The position numbers were made by a program, and so were the translations under genes. Under the pieces are notes generated by a model. The model saw only the letters and a program-made list of their open reading frames with translations. It was not told where the DNA came from and made no database searches. 37,463 bases of DNA from Demequina rhizosphaerae (GTDB lineage Bacteria; Actinomycetota; Actinomycetes; Actinomycetales; Demequinaceae): assembly GCF_000971255.1 (NCBI RefSeq), contig NZ_BBMC01000013.1, positions 1-37,463 on the forward strand, in the 5' to 3' direction. Below, one piece after another: positions 1 to 7,870 of this stretch (positions are counted from its first letter, which is position 1; each line of letters opens with the position of its first letter).

Positions 1-758
1 GATCGTGCACAAGCGCATCAAGACCAGGCGTGGGCCGGTCGAGATCGCCTCCCTCACCGGCGTGCCCGCATCGACCGTGTATGCCGTACTCAAGCGGTGC
101 CGACTGAACCGGCTGTCCCACGTCGACGTCCGCACGGGTGAGGTAATCCGCCGCTACGAACACGACCATCCGGGCTCGTTGATCCACGTCGACGTGAAGA
201 AGCTCGGCAACGTCCCTGATGGCGGGGGCTGGCGCTACGTCGGACGCCAGCAAGGAGACCGCAACCGCGCCGCGACACCCGGCAAGGCCAAGTCCAAGTA
301 CCGCGACCCCCTGATGCGGCATGCGTACGTCCACACCGTCATCGACGACCACTCCCGCGTCGCATACGCCGAGATCCACGACGACGAGACCGCGGCCACC
401 GCCATCGGCGTCCTCGTCCGTGCGGTCGCATGGTTCGCCGCCGCCGGCGTGCACGTCGAAGCCGTGCTGTCCGACAACGGGCCCGCGTACAAGTCCCATG
501 CCTGGCGCGACGCGTGCCGGGACCTGGGCGTCAAGCACCGGCGAACGCGGCCGTACCGACCGCAGACCAACGGCAAGATCGAACGCTTCCACCGCACCCT
601 GGCCGACGGCTGGGCATACTCGAAGCACTACAACTCCGAAAAAGCCCGCCGAGCCGCACTACCGGCCTGGCTGCACTTCTACAACCACCACCGGCAACAC
701 TCCGCCATCGGCAAGGTCCCGCCCATCACGAGGTTGAACAACCTGCCTGGGCACTACA
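1..758 (+). mobile_element. IS481-family insertion sequence, right portion
   Basis: This is the 3' part of an insertion sequence; the left part lies outside the window. The outer end, read inward from 758, starts TGTAGTGCCC, which fits the usual 5'-TGT ends of IS481-family elements. Just outside it is the hexamer GCTAGA (759-764), a match to the NCTAGN target known for Bordetella IS481. The exact terminal base is inferred from this junction, not from a second copy. Confidence 0.75.
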
Positions 759-763
759 GCTAG
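2..763 (+). CDS. IS481-family transposase, 5' end missing
   Basis: A DDE-type (RNase H-fold integrase core) transposase that cuts and joins the ends of its element. The frame is open to the left window edge, so roughly 70-90 N-terminal residues of a usual 320-350 aa protein, including most of the helix-turn-helix, are missing. Counting from the GTG at 5, the likely catalytic residues are Asp63 (in HVDVKKLG), Asp157 (LSDNGPAY) and Glu193 (NGKIERFH). Asp157 and Glu193 are 35 residues apart, as expected for DDE(35). The TAG stop codon lies in the flanking target sequence rather than in the element. It differs clearly from the transposase at the other window edge, so the two elements are not copies of each other. 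Confidence 0.9.
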   Translation: MVHKRIKTRRGPVEIASLTGVPASTVYAVLKRCRLNRLSHVDVRTGEVIRRYEHDHPGSLIHVDVKKLGNVPDGGGWRYVGRQQGDRNRAATPGKAKSKYRDPLMRHAYVHTVIDDHSRVAYAEIHDDETAATAIGVLVRAVAWFAAAGVHVEAVLSDNGPAYKSHAWRDACRDLGVKHRRTRPYRPQTNGKIERFHRTLADGWAYSKHYNSEKARRAALPAWLHFYNHHRQHSAIGKVPPITRLNNLPGHYS

Positions 764-764
764 A
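759..764. other. IS insertion target site, one copy of presumed duplication
   Basis: GCTAGA matches NCTAGN. The central CTAG supplies TAG stop codons on both strands: 761-763 for the transposase and 760-762 for mutY. The second copy of the duplication would lie to the left of the window. Confidence 0.55.
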
Positions 765-1683
765 GCGAGCAGCGCCCCGTCGCCTCGTCGCGCGTCGCCA
801 GCCCATCCGCGAGCAGCCCGTCGAGGCACCGGTCCAGCTGTCCGGGCTCGACGTCCGCAAGGGCCGCGTGCCCGCTGATGTTGAGGGGGGACGATGCGGC
901 GCGCAGGAGCGCCATGATCCGTCCCCGGACCTGGCGGTCGGTGCCGTGCCACGGCTGGGTGCGGCGCGGCGCGTCCTCGAGCCCCGGGCACCCCGCCTGG
1001 AACCACGCGCAGGAGGAGGCGAGCGGGCACGCGTCGCAGCGCGCGACGCGTGCGGTGCAGACCAGGGCGCCCAGCTCCATCGACGCGACGGCCCACTCGG
1101 CGGCACCCGCGTCGTCGGCGGGCACGAGCGACAGCGCGTGCGCCCGCTCCCCGACCGTCTGGTGCGCGGCCGGCAGCGGCTCGCCGCGCCACGCGCGGCC
1201 GATCACGCGGCGCACGTTGGTATCGAGCACGAGCGCGCGGCCGTGGAAGGCGAACGAGACGACCGCCGCCGCCGTGTAGTCGCCCACGCCCGGCAGCGCG
1301 CGCAGCTGCTCGAGGTCCGACGGGACCGAGCCGTCGTGACGCTCGACGATCGCCACCGCGCACTCCCACAGCCGCTTCGCGCGGCGCGGGTAGCCGAGCC
1401 GGCCCCACGCGCGGATCGCGTCGGCCTGGGTGGCCGCGGCGAGGTCGGCGGGGGTCGGCCAGCGCTCCATCCACGCGTGCCACACGGGCTCGACCCGCAC
1501 CACCGGCGTCTGCTGCAGCATGACCTCGCTCACGAGGACGCCCCACGGTGTCGAGCGTCCGCGCCACGGGAGGTCGCGGCCCGCGTCGCGGAACCACTCC
1601 CGCACCGCGTCGACCATCGCGACGGAACGGTCGTCGGCGCCGGTGTCGAGGCGCGCGGGCGCGTTCTGCGGTGCGGACGGCAT
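760..1683 (-). CDS. mutY: A/G-specific adenine DNA glycosylase MutY
   Basis: Removes adenine mispaired with 8-oxoguanine or guanine in base excision repair. The 307 aa protein shows the helix-hairpin-helix LRALPGVGDYTAAAV (about 128-142), catalytic Glu53 in SEVMLQQT and Asp154 in VLDTNVRR. A [4Fe-4S] cluster set, C-X6-C-X2-C-X5-C, is at Cys209, 216, 219 and 225. It is shorter than the 350 aa E. coli enzyme because the NUDIX-like 8-oxoG recognition domain is reduced to a short tail, which is common in actinobacteria. The start MPSAPQN was chosen because upstream codons overlap the divergent gene; a start at MVDAVREW (residue 23) is possible. The stop codon is inside the CTAG target of the neighbouring element, so the insertion lands exactly at the gene end and probably leaves the protein whole. 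Confidence 0.93.
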   Translation of the reverse strand: MPSAPQNAPARLDTGADDRSVAMVDAVREWFRDAGRDLPWRGRSTPWGVLVSEVMLQQTPVVRVEPVWHAWMERWPTPADLAAATQADAIRAWGRLGYPRRAKRLWECAVAIVERHDGSVPSDLEQLRALPGVGDYTAAAVVSFAFHGRALVLDTNVRRVIGRAWRGEPLPAAHQTVGERAHALSLVPADDAGAAEWAVASMELGALVCTARVARCDACPLASSCAWFQAGCPGLEDAPRRTQPWHGTDRQVRGRIMALLRAASSPLNISGHAALADVEPGQLDRCLDGLLADGLATRDEATGRCSL

Positions 1684-1712
1684 GCCTTCATCATTCCAGC
1701 CGATCCGACACC

Positions 1713-1740
1713 TACCGTGGATGGCGACCGTTGGGAGGAA
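1713..1740 (+). promoter_or_regulatory. -10 box and ribosome binding site for 1743 gene
   Basis: TACCGT (1713-1718) is a plausible -10. GGGAGGAA (1733-1740) is a strong Shine-Dalgarno just before ATG 1743 and decides this start over in-frame codons further upstream, which lie inside mutY. Confidence 0.5.
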
Positions 1741-1742
1741 CG

Positions 1743-2369
1743 ATGAAGGGTCTTCGCGCACCCGTGGGGGACCAGCCGGCGGAGGTGTACTGGCGCCGCC
1801 GCATCGTCCTGCTGGTCGCGCTCGCCGTGATCGTCGCGCTGGGATGGCTCATCGTGAGCGCCGTCTCGTCGGACGGCGCCGAGCCCTCCACGCCCGCCGC
1901 GTCCTCGACGCCCGCGGCCAGCACGTCGCCGACCACGTCGGTGTCACCGTCGGACGAGCCCACCTCGGCCGACGTCGTGGCCTGCGCGAAGGACGCCATC
2001 TCCGTGTCCGTCGCGCCCAATCCCGCCAACGTGCCGTCCGGCAAGCAGCCGAAGTTCGACGTCACGATCGAGCAGGTGGGCGACGTGCCGTGCCTGCTCG
2101 ACACGACCGCGAAGAACACCAAGCTCGTCATCACGTCGGGAGACGAGCGCATCTGGCACTCGAACGACTGCCCGGCCGAGGAGGCGCTCATCGGCAAGGA
2201 GTGGCTGCTCGACTCCGGCGACTCCAAGGATGTGCAGGTCGCCTGGCCCCGCATCCGCAGCGCCGAGGGCTGCGCCACCACCGGCGATGCCGTCGGCGAG
2301 GGCTGGTACTGGGCCGAGGTGACCGTGGCCGGCGTCAAGGCCGACCGCGTGCAGTTCCACCTCCAGTAG
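1743..2369 (+). CDS. single-pass membrane protein of unknown function
   Basis: A 208 aa protein with a short cytoplasmic N-terminus, one membrane helix (about residues 20-41, from RRRIVLLVALAV), a Ser/Thr/Pro-rich linker (about 46-75) and an extracytoplasmic domain with four cysteines, in ACAKD, DVPCLL, SNDCPAE and EGCATT, that could form disulfides. No signal peptidase site is evident, so it should stay anchored. It lies between divergent mutY and convergent radA. In M. tuberculosis a conserved membrane protein gene (Rv3587c) lies in the radA-disA-mutY neighbourhood, and this gene may be its counterpart; that is positional inference only. No domain family recognised. Confidence 0.8.
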   Translation: MKGLRAPVGDQPAEVYWRRRIVLLVALAVIVALGWLIVSAVSSDGAEPSTPAASSTPAASTSPTTSVSPSDEPTSADVVACAKDAISVSVAPNPANVPSGKQPKFDVTIEQVGDVPCLLDTTAKNTKLVITSGDERIWHSNDCPAEEALIGKEWLLDSGDSKDVQVAWPRIRSAEGCATTGDAVGEGWYWAEVTVAGVKADRVQFHLQ

Positions 2370-2390
2370 CCCCGGACCCGCAGGTCCCGT

Positions 2391-3767
2391 TCACTCGCGT
2401 GGCGGCAGCGCGAGCGCGACCGCCTGCCCCACGGACCCGACGGGGTGCACGCGCACGCCCGCGGGCACCTTGCCCGGCCCCGCGGATGCGGGCACGATCA
2501 CGTCGGTGAACCCCAGGCGCGCGGCCTCGGCCACGCGCTGCGCCACCGCGGACACGGGCCTCACGGCGCCGGACAGCGCCACCTCACCCACGGCCGCCCA
2601 GCCCTGGCGCAGCGGCCGGTCCGCACGCGCCGAGGCGAGCGCGAGGGCGAGCGCGACGTCCGCGGCGGGCTCGGTGACCCGCGCGCCTCCGACGGTGGAC
2701 ACGTAGACGTCGTCCGCGGCGACGGCGAGCCCGACCCTGCGGTGCAGCACCGCGAGCAGCATCGCGACGCGCGGGCCGTCCACGCCGGAGGTGGCGCGGC
2801 GCGGGTTGGACAGCGCGCTCGGCGCGACGAGCGCCTGGATCTCCGCCGGCAGCGGCCGCTTGCCGTCGATGGTGATGGTCGGGCAGGTGCCCGGCACCGC
2901 CTCCGACTCGCGCGACAGGAACAGCCCCGACGGGTCGGACACCGACTCGATGCCGGCGTCGACGAGCTGGAAGCAGCCGACCTCGTCCACCGAGCCGAAG
3001 CGGTTCTTGAGCGCCCTCAGCAGCCGCAGCGGGCTGTGCTGGTCGCCCTCGAAGTGGCAGACGACGTCGACGAGGTGCTCGACGATGCGTGGCCCCGCGA
3101 CCGAGCCCTCCTTGGTCACGTGCCCCACGAGCACCATGGGGACACCCCGCGTCTTGGCGGCCTGGATGAGCGCGGACGACACCTCGCGCACCTGCCCGAC
3201 CCCGCCCGGCGTGCCCTCGACCTCGGACGAGGCGATGGTCTGGATCGAGTCGATCATCACGAGCGCGGGATCCGCGTCCGCGAGGTGCGCGAGCACCGCG
3301 CCGAGGTCCGTCTCCGCGGCCAGCAGCACGTCCTGCTCGAGCGCGCCGATGCGCTCCGCACGCAGGCGCACCTGCCCCGCGCTCTCCTCGCCCGTGACGT
3401 AGAGGACGCGGCCGCCCGTGCGCGCGGTGCGCGCGGCCACGTCGAGCAGCAGCGTCGACTTGCCGACGCCCGGCTCGCCCGCGAGCAGGATCACCGCGCC
3501 CGGCACGAGCCCGCCGCCGAGCACCCGGTCGAACTCCGCGACGCCCGTCGCGGACCGGGCCGCCGCGGCCGCGGACACCTCGGGGATGGGCGTCGCCGGG
3601 GCGGTCACCGCGGTCGCCTTGGTGGCGGGCCCGGCGGGCGAGGCGCCCGCCTCGATCACGGTGCCCCACGCCTGGCACTCGCCGCATCGTCCCACCCACT
3701 TCACGGCGGTCCAGCCGCACTCGGTGCAGCGGTAGCCGGGGGATGTCCTGCGGGTGGTGGTGGCCAT
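2391..3767 (-). CDS. radA: DNA repair protein RadA (Sms)
   Basis: A RecA-like ATPase and hexameric helicase that processes recombination intermediates. The 458 aa protein has an N-terminal zinc finger (Cys14, Cys17, Cys28, Cys31), Walker A GEPGVGKST at 97-105, the family-specific KNRFG motif near residue 255, and a C-terminal Lon protease-like domain ending near GSVGQAVALALPP. Length is normal for the family. The start follows a -10 TAGCGT at 6 nt, implying a leaderless mRNA. In many actinobacteria the c-di-AMP synthase gene disA lies beside radA; here it does not. Confidence 0.96.
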   Translation of the reverse strand: MATTTRRTSPGYRCTECGWTAVKWVGRCGECQAWGTVIEAGASPAGPATKATAVTAPATPIPEVSAAAAARSATGVAEFDRVLGGGLVPGAVILLAGEPGVGKSTLLLDVAARTARTGGRVLYVTGEESAGQVRLRAERIGALEQDVLLAAETDLGAVLAHLADADPALVMIDSIQTIASSEVEGTPGGVGQVREVSSALIQAAKTRGVPMVLVGHVTKEGSVAGPRIVEHLVDVVCHFEGDQHSPLRLLRALKNRFGSVDEVGCFQLVDAGIESVSDPSGLFLSRESEAVPGTCPTITIDGKRPLPAEIQALVAPSALSNPRRATSGVDGPRVAMLLAVLHRRVGLAVAADDVYVSTVGGARVTEPAADVALALALASARADRPLRQGWAAVGEVALSGAVRPVSAVAQRVAEAARLGFTDVIVPASAGPGKVPAGVRVHPVGSVGQAVALALPPRE

Positions 3768-3773
3768 GCGCCC

Positions 3774-3779
3774 ACGCTA
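3774..3779 (-). promoter_or_regulatory. -10 box of radA, leaderless
   Basis: TAGCGT on the minus strand, 6 nt before the ATG at 3767, places the transcription start at or next to the start codon. No Shine-Dalgarno is present. Confidence 0.55.
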
Positions 3780-3852
3780 CAAGCGCCCTCCGACAGCGGG
3801 ACGATGCGGCGGGACACGCGCGCGGACGCACGATGCTGTCGGACCGCGCCCC

Positions 3853-3858
3853 TAGGCT
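3853..3858 (+). promoter_or_regulatory. -10 box of 3866 gene, leaderless
   Basis: TAGGCT, 7 nt before ATG 3866, with no Shine-Dalgarno between. It decides the start over upstream in-frame Met codons. Confidence 0.55.
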
Positions 3859-3865
3859 GTGGGCC

Positions 3866-5137
3866 ATGACGCGTCAACAGCCGGGCAGGGGCACGCCCGC
3901 GCACGGCCGCGAGCCGGGCACGATCGTCGGGGTCGCGCCCTCCAAGCCGGTCGCGCCGCGGCCCACCGCGGAGGCGCCCTCCCCCGTCCCCGTCGACGTC
4001 GACCTCGGTCACGACGACGTCGCCTCCCCCGTCCCCGGGCCTCCCGCGCACGAGGTCCTGCCCGACCCCCGCTCGCCGCTCGACACGGCGGCCGAGGCCG
4101 AGGCGGTCGTTGCCGCGGCTCCGCGCCGCAGCTCGTACGAGCTGCTCGGGGCGGCCGCCGCCGCCAACGCCGCGATGCACGCCGCCGGCGCGCCCACCCC
4201 GCTGGGAGGCGTCCCGCGCGTGACGCTGCCGCACCGCGCCACGGACGTCGACCTCGACCACGACGAGCCCGCATTCGTCCCCACCTTCGCGCCGGTGAAC
4301 CCGCCCGAGGAGGCCGGCACCGCCGTCTCGACCGCCCCGCGGAGGCCCGCACCGGCACCCGCACCCGCGGCCGACGCCCCCGCCTGGCTCGCCCTCACGC
4401 ACCCCGGCCCCACCGCATCGTCCGACGGCCCGCACGACCCGCCGCTGTACCGACCCCGCATGATGGCGGCCTCGTTCCCGGCCGTCGACGCGGGCGCCGC
4501 GGCGCCCGAGACCCCCAGCGCGTCGCCGCGCGGCGAGGACGGGGCGGAGCCGCCCGTCGCCTCGTCGCCACCGGCGAGGCAGCGCCGCGACCGTGCGTGG
4601 CCGCTCGTGCTCGTCGGGCTGCTGATCCTCGGCGGCCTGCTGGCCGGCGCCTCCTGGTACCTGCTGCAGGCGGACACCGTCGAGATCCCGGGTCAGAAGG
4701 TGCTGGTGCCGCCGGTGACGAGCGCGCTCGACCCGATCGTCGTCGAGGACCCGACGCCGTTCCTCGCCGCGATGCCCACGACGTCGGGGCTGTGGTCGCT
4801 CGTCGAGGTCCGCACGCCGGATCCCGCGAAGGACCGCGCGCTGCCCGACCGTGTCGCCGAGGTGCAGGTCCTCACGTACGGCGACGGCGCCACGGAGATC
4901 ACCCTCGAGGCGCGCCAGCTGTACACGGAGGAGGACGCCGCCAAGGCGCTCACGCGTGCGGCGGGCAAGAAGGCCGAGCTGGTCGACGCGACCGTGGCCG
5001 GCGAGGTCGTCGGCGAGCGCGCCGTCGCCGAGGCGGACGGGCAGACCACGGTGATGTGGACCCACGGCAGCGCCTACTTCGAGGCCACGGGCCCCGCGGG
5101 CGAGGTCGAGGCCTTCGTGGAGACGCTGGGCCTATGA
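3866..5137 (+). CDS. proline/alanine-rich single-pass membrane protein
   Basis: A 423 aa protein of unknown function. Residues 1 to about 240 are low-complexity, rich in Pro, Ala and acidic residues, and probably cytoplasmic and disordered. They include repeated acidic VDVDLGHDD / TDVDLDHDE patches (near residues 45 and 130). One membrane helix follows at about 243-267 (PLVLVGLLILGGLLAG), then an extracytoplasmic domain of about 155 residues with no cysteine pairs. This layout resembles actinobacterial membrane proteins with disordered cytoplasmic tails, but no family is recognised. Its last codon overlaps the start of the next gene (ATGA at 5134-5137), so the two are translationally coupled. 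Confidence 0.8.
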   Translation: MTRQQPGRGTPAHGREPGTIVGVAPSKPVAPRPTAEAPSPVPVDVDLGHDDVASPVPGPPAHEVLPDPRSPLDTAAEAEAVVAAAPRRSSYELLGAAAAANAAMHAAGAPTPLGGVPRVTLPHRATDVDLDHDEPAFVPTFAPVNPPEEAGTAVSTAPRRPAPAPAPAADAPAWLALTHPGPTASSDGPHDPPLYRPRMMAASFPAVDAGAAAPETPSASPRGEDGAEPPVASSPPARQRRDRAWPLVLVGLLILGGLLAGASWYLLQADTVEIPGQKVLVPPVTSALDPIVVEDPTPFLAAMPTTSGLWSLVEVRTPDPAKDRALPDRVAEVQVLTYGDGATEITLEARQLYTEEDAAKALTRAAGKKAELVDATVAGEVVGERAVAEADGQTTVMWTHGSAYFEATGPAGEVEAFVETLGL

Positions 5138-5736
5138 CCGCGGCCGGCAGGCCACGCAGCCGCGGGCCTCGCGGCGGCGATGCGGACACGCGCGGCGACA
5201 TCCTCGCCGCGGCGGCCGAGGTCTTCGGCGACAAGGGCTACGGCGCCGCCTCGGTCCGCGAGATCGCGCGCCGCGCGGACGTCGATCCGGCGCTCGTGCG
5301 CCACTACTTCCCGTCGAAGCGCGAGCTGTTCGTCGACGCGATCAGGCCGGTGCAGGCGGACGACCCGCGCGTCATCGCGCTCGCCGCGACCCCTCGCGAC
5401 CGCCTCGGCGAGGCGCTGCTGCGCTTCTTCCTCGGCGTCTGGGACGAGCCGGAGATGGCCCAGCGCCTGCGGGCGGTCCTCGCGTCGGTCGCCGCGGCGG
5501 GCGAGCTGGGCCACGCGCTCGCCGACGTCCTGATGCGCGACATCCTCGCCCGGGTGGTGCGGGAGGACGATGCGCGGCTCCGGGCGGAGGCCTGCGGCTC
5601 GCAGCTCGTCGGGCTGGCGATGGCGCGCTACGTGATCCGCCTCCCCACGGTCGCGCACGCCCCGGTCGACGCGCTCGTGCCGCTGTTCGCCCCCACGCTC
5701 CAGCGCTACATCGACGGGGATCTGGACCTCGCCTGA
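5134..5736 (+). CDS. TetR/AcrR-family transcriptional regulator
   Basis: A 200 aa repressor. The N-terminal helix-turn-helix runs from about 20 to 65 (RGDILAAAAEVFGDKGYGAASVREIARRADV), ending in the typical HYFPSKRELF. The C-terminal helical domain (about 80-200) resembles the TetR_C_17 type, with LRAVLASVAA. The start overlaps the stop of the upstream membrane protein by 4 nt, so the target may include that gene. No operator palindrome was seen nearby. Effector unknown. Confidence 0.9.
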   Translation: MTAAGRPRSRGPRGGDADTRGDILAAAAEVFGDKGYGAASVREIARRADVDPALVRHYFPSKRELFVDAIRPVQADDPRVIALAATPRDRLGEALLRFFLGVWDEPEMAQRLRAVLASVAAAGELGHALADVLMRDILARVVREDDARLRAEACGSQLVGLAMARYVIRLPTVAHAPVDALVPLFAPTLQRYIDGDLDLA

Positions 5737-5754
5737 CCCGCCCGTCGCGCCCCT

Positions 5755-5796
5755 CGCGCGGGACGCCGCTCCCCGCGAGCGGTCGGGTCCCGCGCG
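5755..5796 (+). terminator. GC-rich hairpin after the TetR gene
   Basis: CGCGCGGGAC (5755-5764) pairs perfectly with GTCCCGCGCG (5787-5796). An inner CCGCTC/GAGCGG stem lies within. There is no U-tract, and the stem ends one base before the proC -10 box. Confidence 0.5.
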
Positions 5797-5797
5797 A

Positions 5798-5803
5798 TAG
5801 GTT
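5798..5803 (+). promoter_or_regulatory. -10 box of proC, leaderless
   Basis: TAGGTT, 6 nt before ATG 5810, with no Shine-Dalgarno. Confidence 0.5.
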
Positions 5804-5809
5804 GGGCGC

Positions 5810-6655
5810 ATGAGCACCCACGTCTCCACGTCCGAGTCCGGCCTGCCCACCGTCGCCGTCATCGGCGGCGGGGTGATCGGCAGCACCCTCGTCTCCGCGA
5901 TGCGCGTGGCCGGCTGGCCCGGCGCGTCGATCACCGTCGCGAACCGCGGCGACGAGCGGCGCGAGGCCCTCGTCGCCGCCCACGACGTGGTCGGCACCGC
6001 GGACGCCGCCGAGGCCGTCAAGGGCGCCGCCGTGGTGATCCTCGCGGTCAAGCCGCAGCAGATGGCCGAGGTGCTCGAGGGCCTCGTCGGCTCGCTCGAG
6101 CCCGGCGTCGTGGTCCTCACGGTCGCCGCCGCCCTCCCCGCATCGTTCTACGAGGAGCGCCTGCCCGCGCACACCCCCGTCATCCGGGTCATGCCCAACA
6201 CCCCCTCCGTGGTGGGCCGCGGCGCGACCTCGGTGTCGCCGGGCACGCACGCGACCGAGGAGCACCTCCTGCTCGCCGAGAAGATCCTGCGGGCGACGGG
6301 CCTCGTGGTGCGCGTGCCCGAGGACCTCATCGAGGCGGTCACGGTGGTCGCGGGCTCCGCCCCGGCGTACTTCTTCGCGGTGGTCGAGGCCATCACCGAG
6401 GCCGGCGTCATGCACGGCCTCGACCGCGAGATGTCCTCGCTGCTCGCGCAGCAGACCTTCACGGGCGCCGCGCAGCTGCTCGCCGAGTCCGGCGACACCC
6501 CGCAGGAGCTGCGCCGCCGCGTGAGCTCGCCCGGAGGCGTCACCCTCGCCGCGCTCGAGGCGATGTCGAACGCGGGCCTCCAGGGCGTCATCTCCGCCGG
6601 CGCGAACGCGGCGGTGGCCCGCTCCAAGGAGCTGGGCGCGCAGCTCGCCGGCTGA
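5810..6655 (+). CDS. proC: pyrroline-5-carboxylate reductase ProC
   Basis: Catalyses the last step of proline synthesis, reducing 1-pyrroline-5-carboxylate with NAD(P)H in the cytoplasm. The 281 aa protein has the Rossmann motif VIGGGVIGSTL (about 17-27), the VILAVKPQ strand, the RVMPNTPSVVGRG substrate loop (about 126-138), and the C-terminal signature around RRRVSSPGGVTLAALEAM. Length is normal for the family. It is transcribed from its own leaderless promoter and appears monocistronic, ending against a convergent gene. Confidence 0.96.
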   Translation: MSTHVSTSESGLPTVAVIGGGVIGSTLVSAMRVAGWPGASITVANRGDERREALVAAHDVVGTADAAEAVKGAAVVILAVKPQQMAEVLEGLVGSLEPGVVVLTVAAALPASFYEERLPAHTPVIRVMPNTPSVVGRGATSVSPGTHATEEHLLLAEKILRATGLVVRVPEDLIEAVTVVAGSAPAYFFAVVEAITEAGVMHGLDREMSSLLAQQTFTGAAQLLAESGDTPQELRRRVSSPGGVTLAALEAMSNAGLQGVISAGANAAVARSKELGAQLAG

Positions 6656-6713
6656 CGCGCCGCGGGCATCCATGCGCCGCGCGCGACGCGCCGCGGCCGA
6701 GTTCAGCAACGCC

Positions 6714-6737
6714 CGACGGAGCGTCGTTGGTCCGTCG
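6714..6737. terminator. hairpin between convergent genes
   Basis: CGACGGA (6714-6720) and TCCGTCG (6731-6737) form a 7-bp stem with a 10-nt loop between proC and the convergent aminotransferase gene. Either strand could use it. Confidence 0.4.
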
Positions 6738-6760
6738 AGCGCCACAGCTGAGGGCGCGGG

Positions 6761-7792
6761 TCAGGCCGGCTGCGCCACCCGGATCGCGGAGGCGGCGGCC
6801 TCGACGTCGCGCTCGTCGTTGTAGACGTAGAAGCCCAGGCGGGCGCGCCCGCCGCGGGCCGCGGCCTTGATGCCGGCACGGGCGAGGGCCGCGGGGTCGA
6901 CGCCCTCGACGGCGACGATCGGCGACTCCCCGGCGGGCAGCCCCACACGCGCGCGGAACTCGTTGGCGAGTCCCACGCTGTGGCGGCCGATCTCCTCGAC
7001 GCCCTGCGACGCGAGCAGCTCGAGGGCGGCGGCGCCGGCCTCGACGATCTGCCACGGCGGCGAGATGTCGAGGCGGCGCGCGGTGGCGCTGAGCTCGACG
7101 TCGTGGCCGTACAGCGACTGCCACGGCGCGTCCGAGCCGTACCAGCTCGCGCTCACGGGCCGCACCCACGACGCCTCGGGGCGGACCGCGGCGAGCGCGA
7201 TCCCGCGGGGCGTGCCGAGCCACTTGTAGGCGCTCGCCACCACCACGTCGAAGTCGCGTGCGGCGAGCGGCATCCAGCCGGCGGCGTGGCTCACGTCGAC
7301 GAGCGTGCGGGCGCCGCCGACGCGCGCGGCCGTCGCGAGCGCGGCGAGGTCGACCACGGCCCCATCGGCGGACTGGACCGCGCTCACGGCGACGAGGTCG
7401 ACGCCGCGCGCGGTCTCCGCGACGATGCGGTCGAGCGGCACGACGTCGACGGTGAGCCGCGGGTCGTGCACGAACGGCAAGGGGACGGAGGCGAAGTCGC
7501 CCTCGGCGACGAGCACGCGGGCGCCGTCCGGCAGCGAGGCCGCGACCATCCCGACCACCTGCGAGGTGGTCGCCGCGAGCGCGACGTGCTCCGCGCGGGA
7601 GCCGACGAGCGCGGCGAAGGCCGCACGCATCCGCTCGACGGAGCCGTCGAGCGCCACCGGGTCGAGCGTGCCCTGCTCCCACGCACGCGCGGCGCGCCGC
7701 AGCGCGGTGGCGGTGGCGCGGGCGGGCAGGCCGTACGACGGGGTGTCGAGGTAGCCCGGCACCCGGCGGAAGGAGGCGGCGATCGGGAGCAT
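6761..7792 (-). CDS. aminotransferase class V-fold PLP enzyme
   Basis: A 343 aa pyridoxal-phosphate enzyme of fold type I, related to cysteine desulfurases and kynureninase-like proteins. Lys190 in SAYKWLGTPRG is the expected Schiff-base lysine. Asp166 and His169 in LVDVSHAAGW fit the residues that contact the cofactor ring. SADGAVVDL and ISPPWQIVEAG fit the family core. There is no obvious active-site Cys loop of a sulfur-mobilising desulfurase, so the substrate is open. It is divergent from a LysR gene, and a T-N11-A operator lies between them, suggesting LysR controls it. The start MLPIAASF was chosen because it begins the conserved YLDTPSYG region; no strong Shine-Dalgarno is visible. Confidence 0.85.
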   Translation of the reverse strand: MLPIAASFRRVPGYLDTPSYGLPARATATALRRAARAWEQGTLDPVALDGSVERMRAAFAALVGSRAEHVALAATTSQVVGMVAASLPDGARVLVAEGDFASVPLPFVHDPRLTVDVVPLDRIVAETARGVDLVAVSAVQSADGAVVDLAALATAARVGGARTLVDVSHAAGWMPLAARDFDVVVASAYKWLGTPRGIALAAVRPEASWVRPVSASWYGSDAPWQSLYGHDVELSATARRLDISPPWQIVEAGAAALELLASQGVEEIGRHSVGLANEFRARVGLPAGESPIVAVEGVDPAALARAGIKAAARGGRARLGFYVYNDERDVEAAASAIRVAQPA

Positions 7793-7841
7793 GGATCTAT
7801 GGTCGCCACGCCGCAACACCCACACAAGACTGCATTATCAA

Positions 7842-7862
7842 CATCTAGACCTCGATGAGATG
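7842..7862. promoter_or_regulatory. LysR-type operator (T-N11-A)
   Basis: CATCT, eleven bases, then AGATG gives a perfect 5-bp inverted repeat with the T-N11-A layout of LysR-family boxes. It sits 9 nt before the LysR start and 50 nt before the aminotransferase start, in a stretch with more A/T than its surroundings. Confidence 0.65.
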
Positions 7863-7870
7863 ATGGTCCC

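Noticed and set aside
4000..4600. Possible frameshift in the Pro/Ala-rich part of the 3866 gene
   Set aside because: The frame stays open and G/C-biased at third positions throughout; the low complexity fits a disordered tail.
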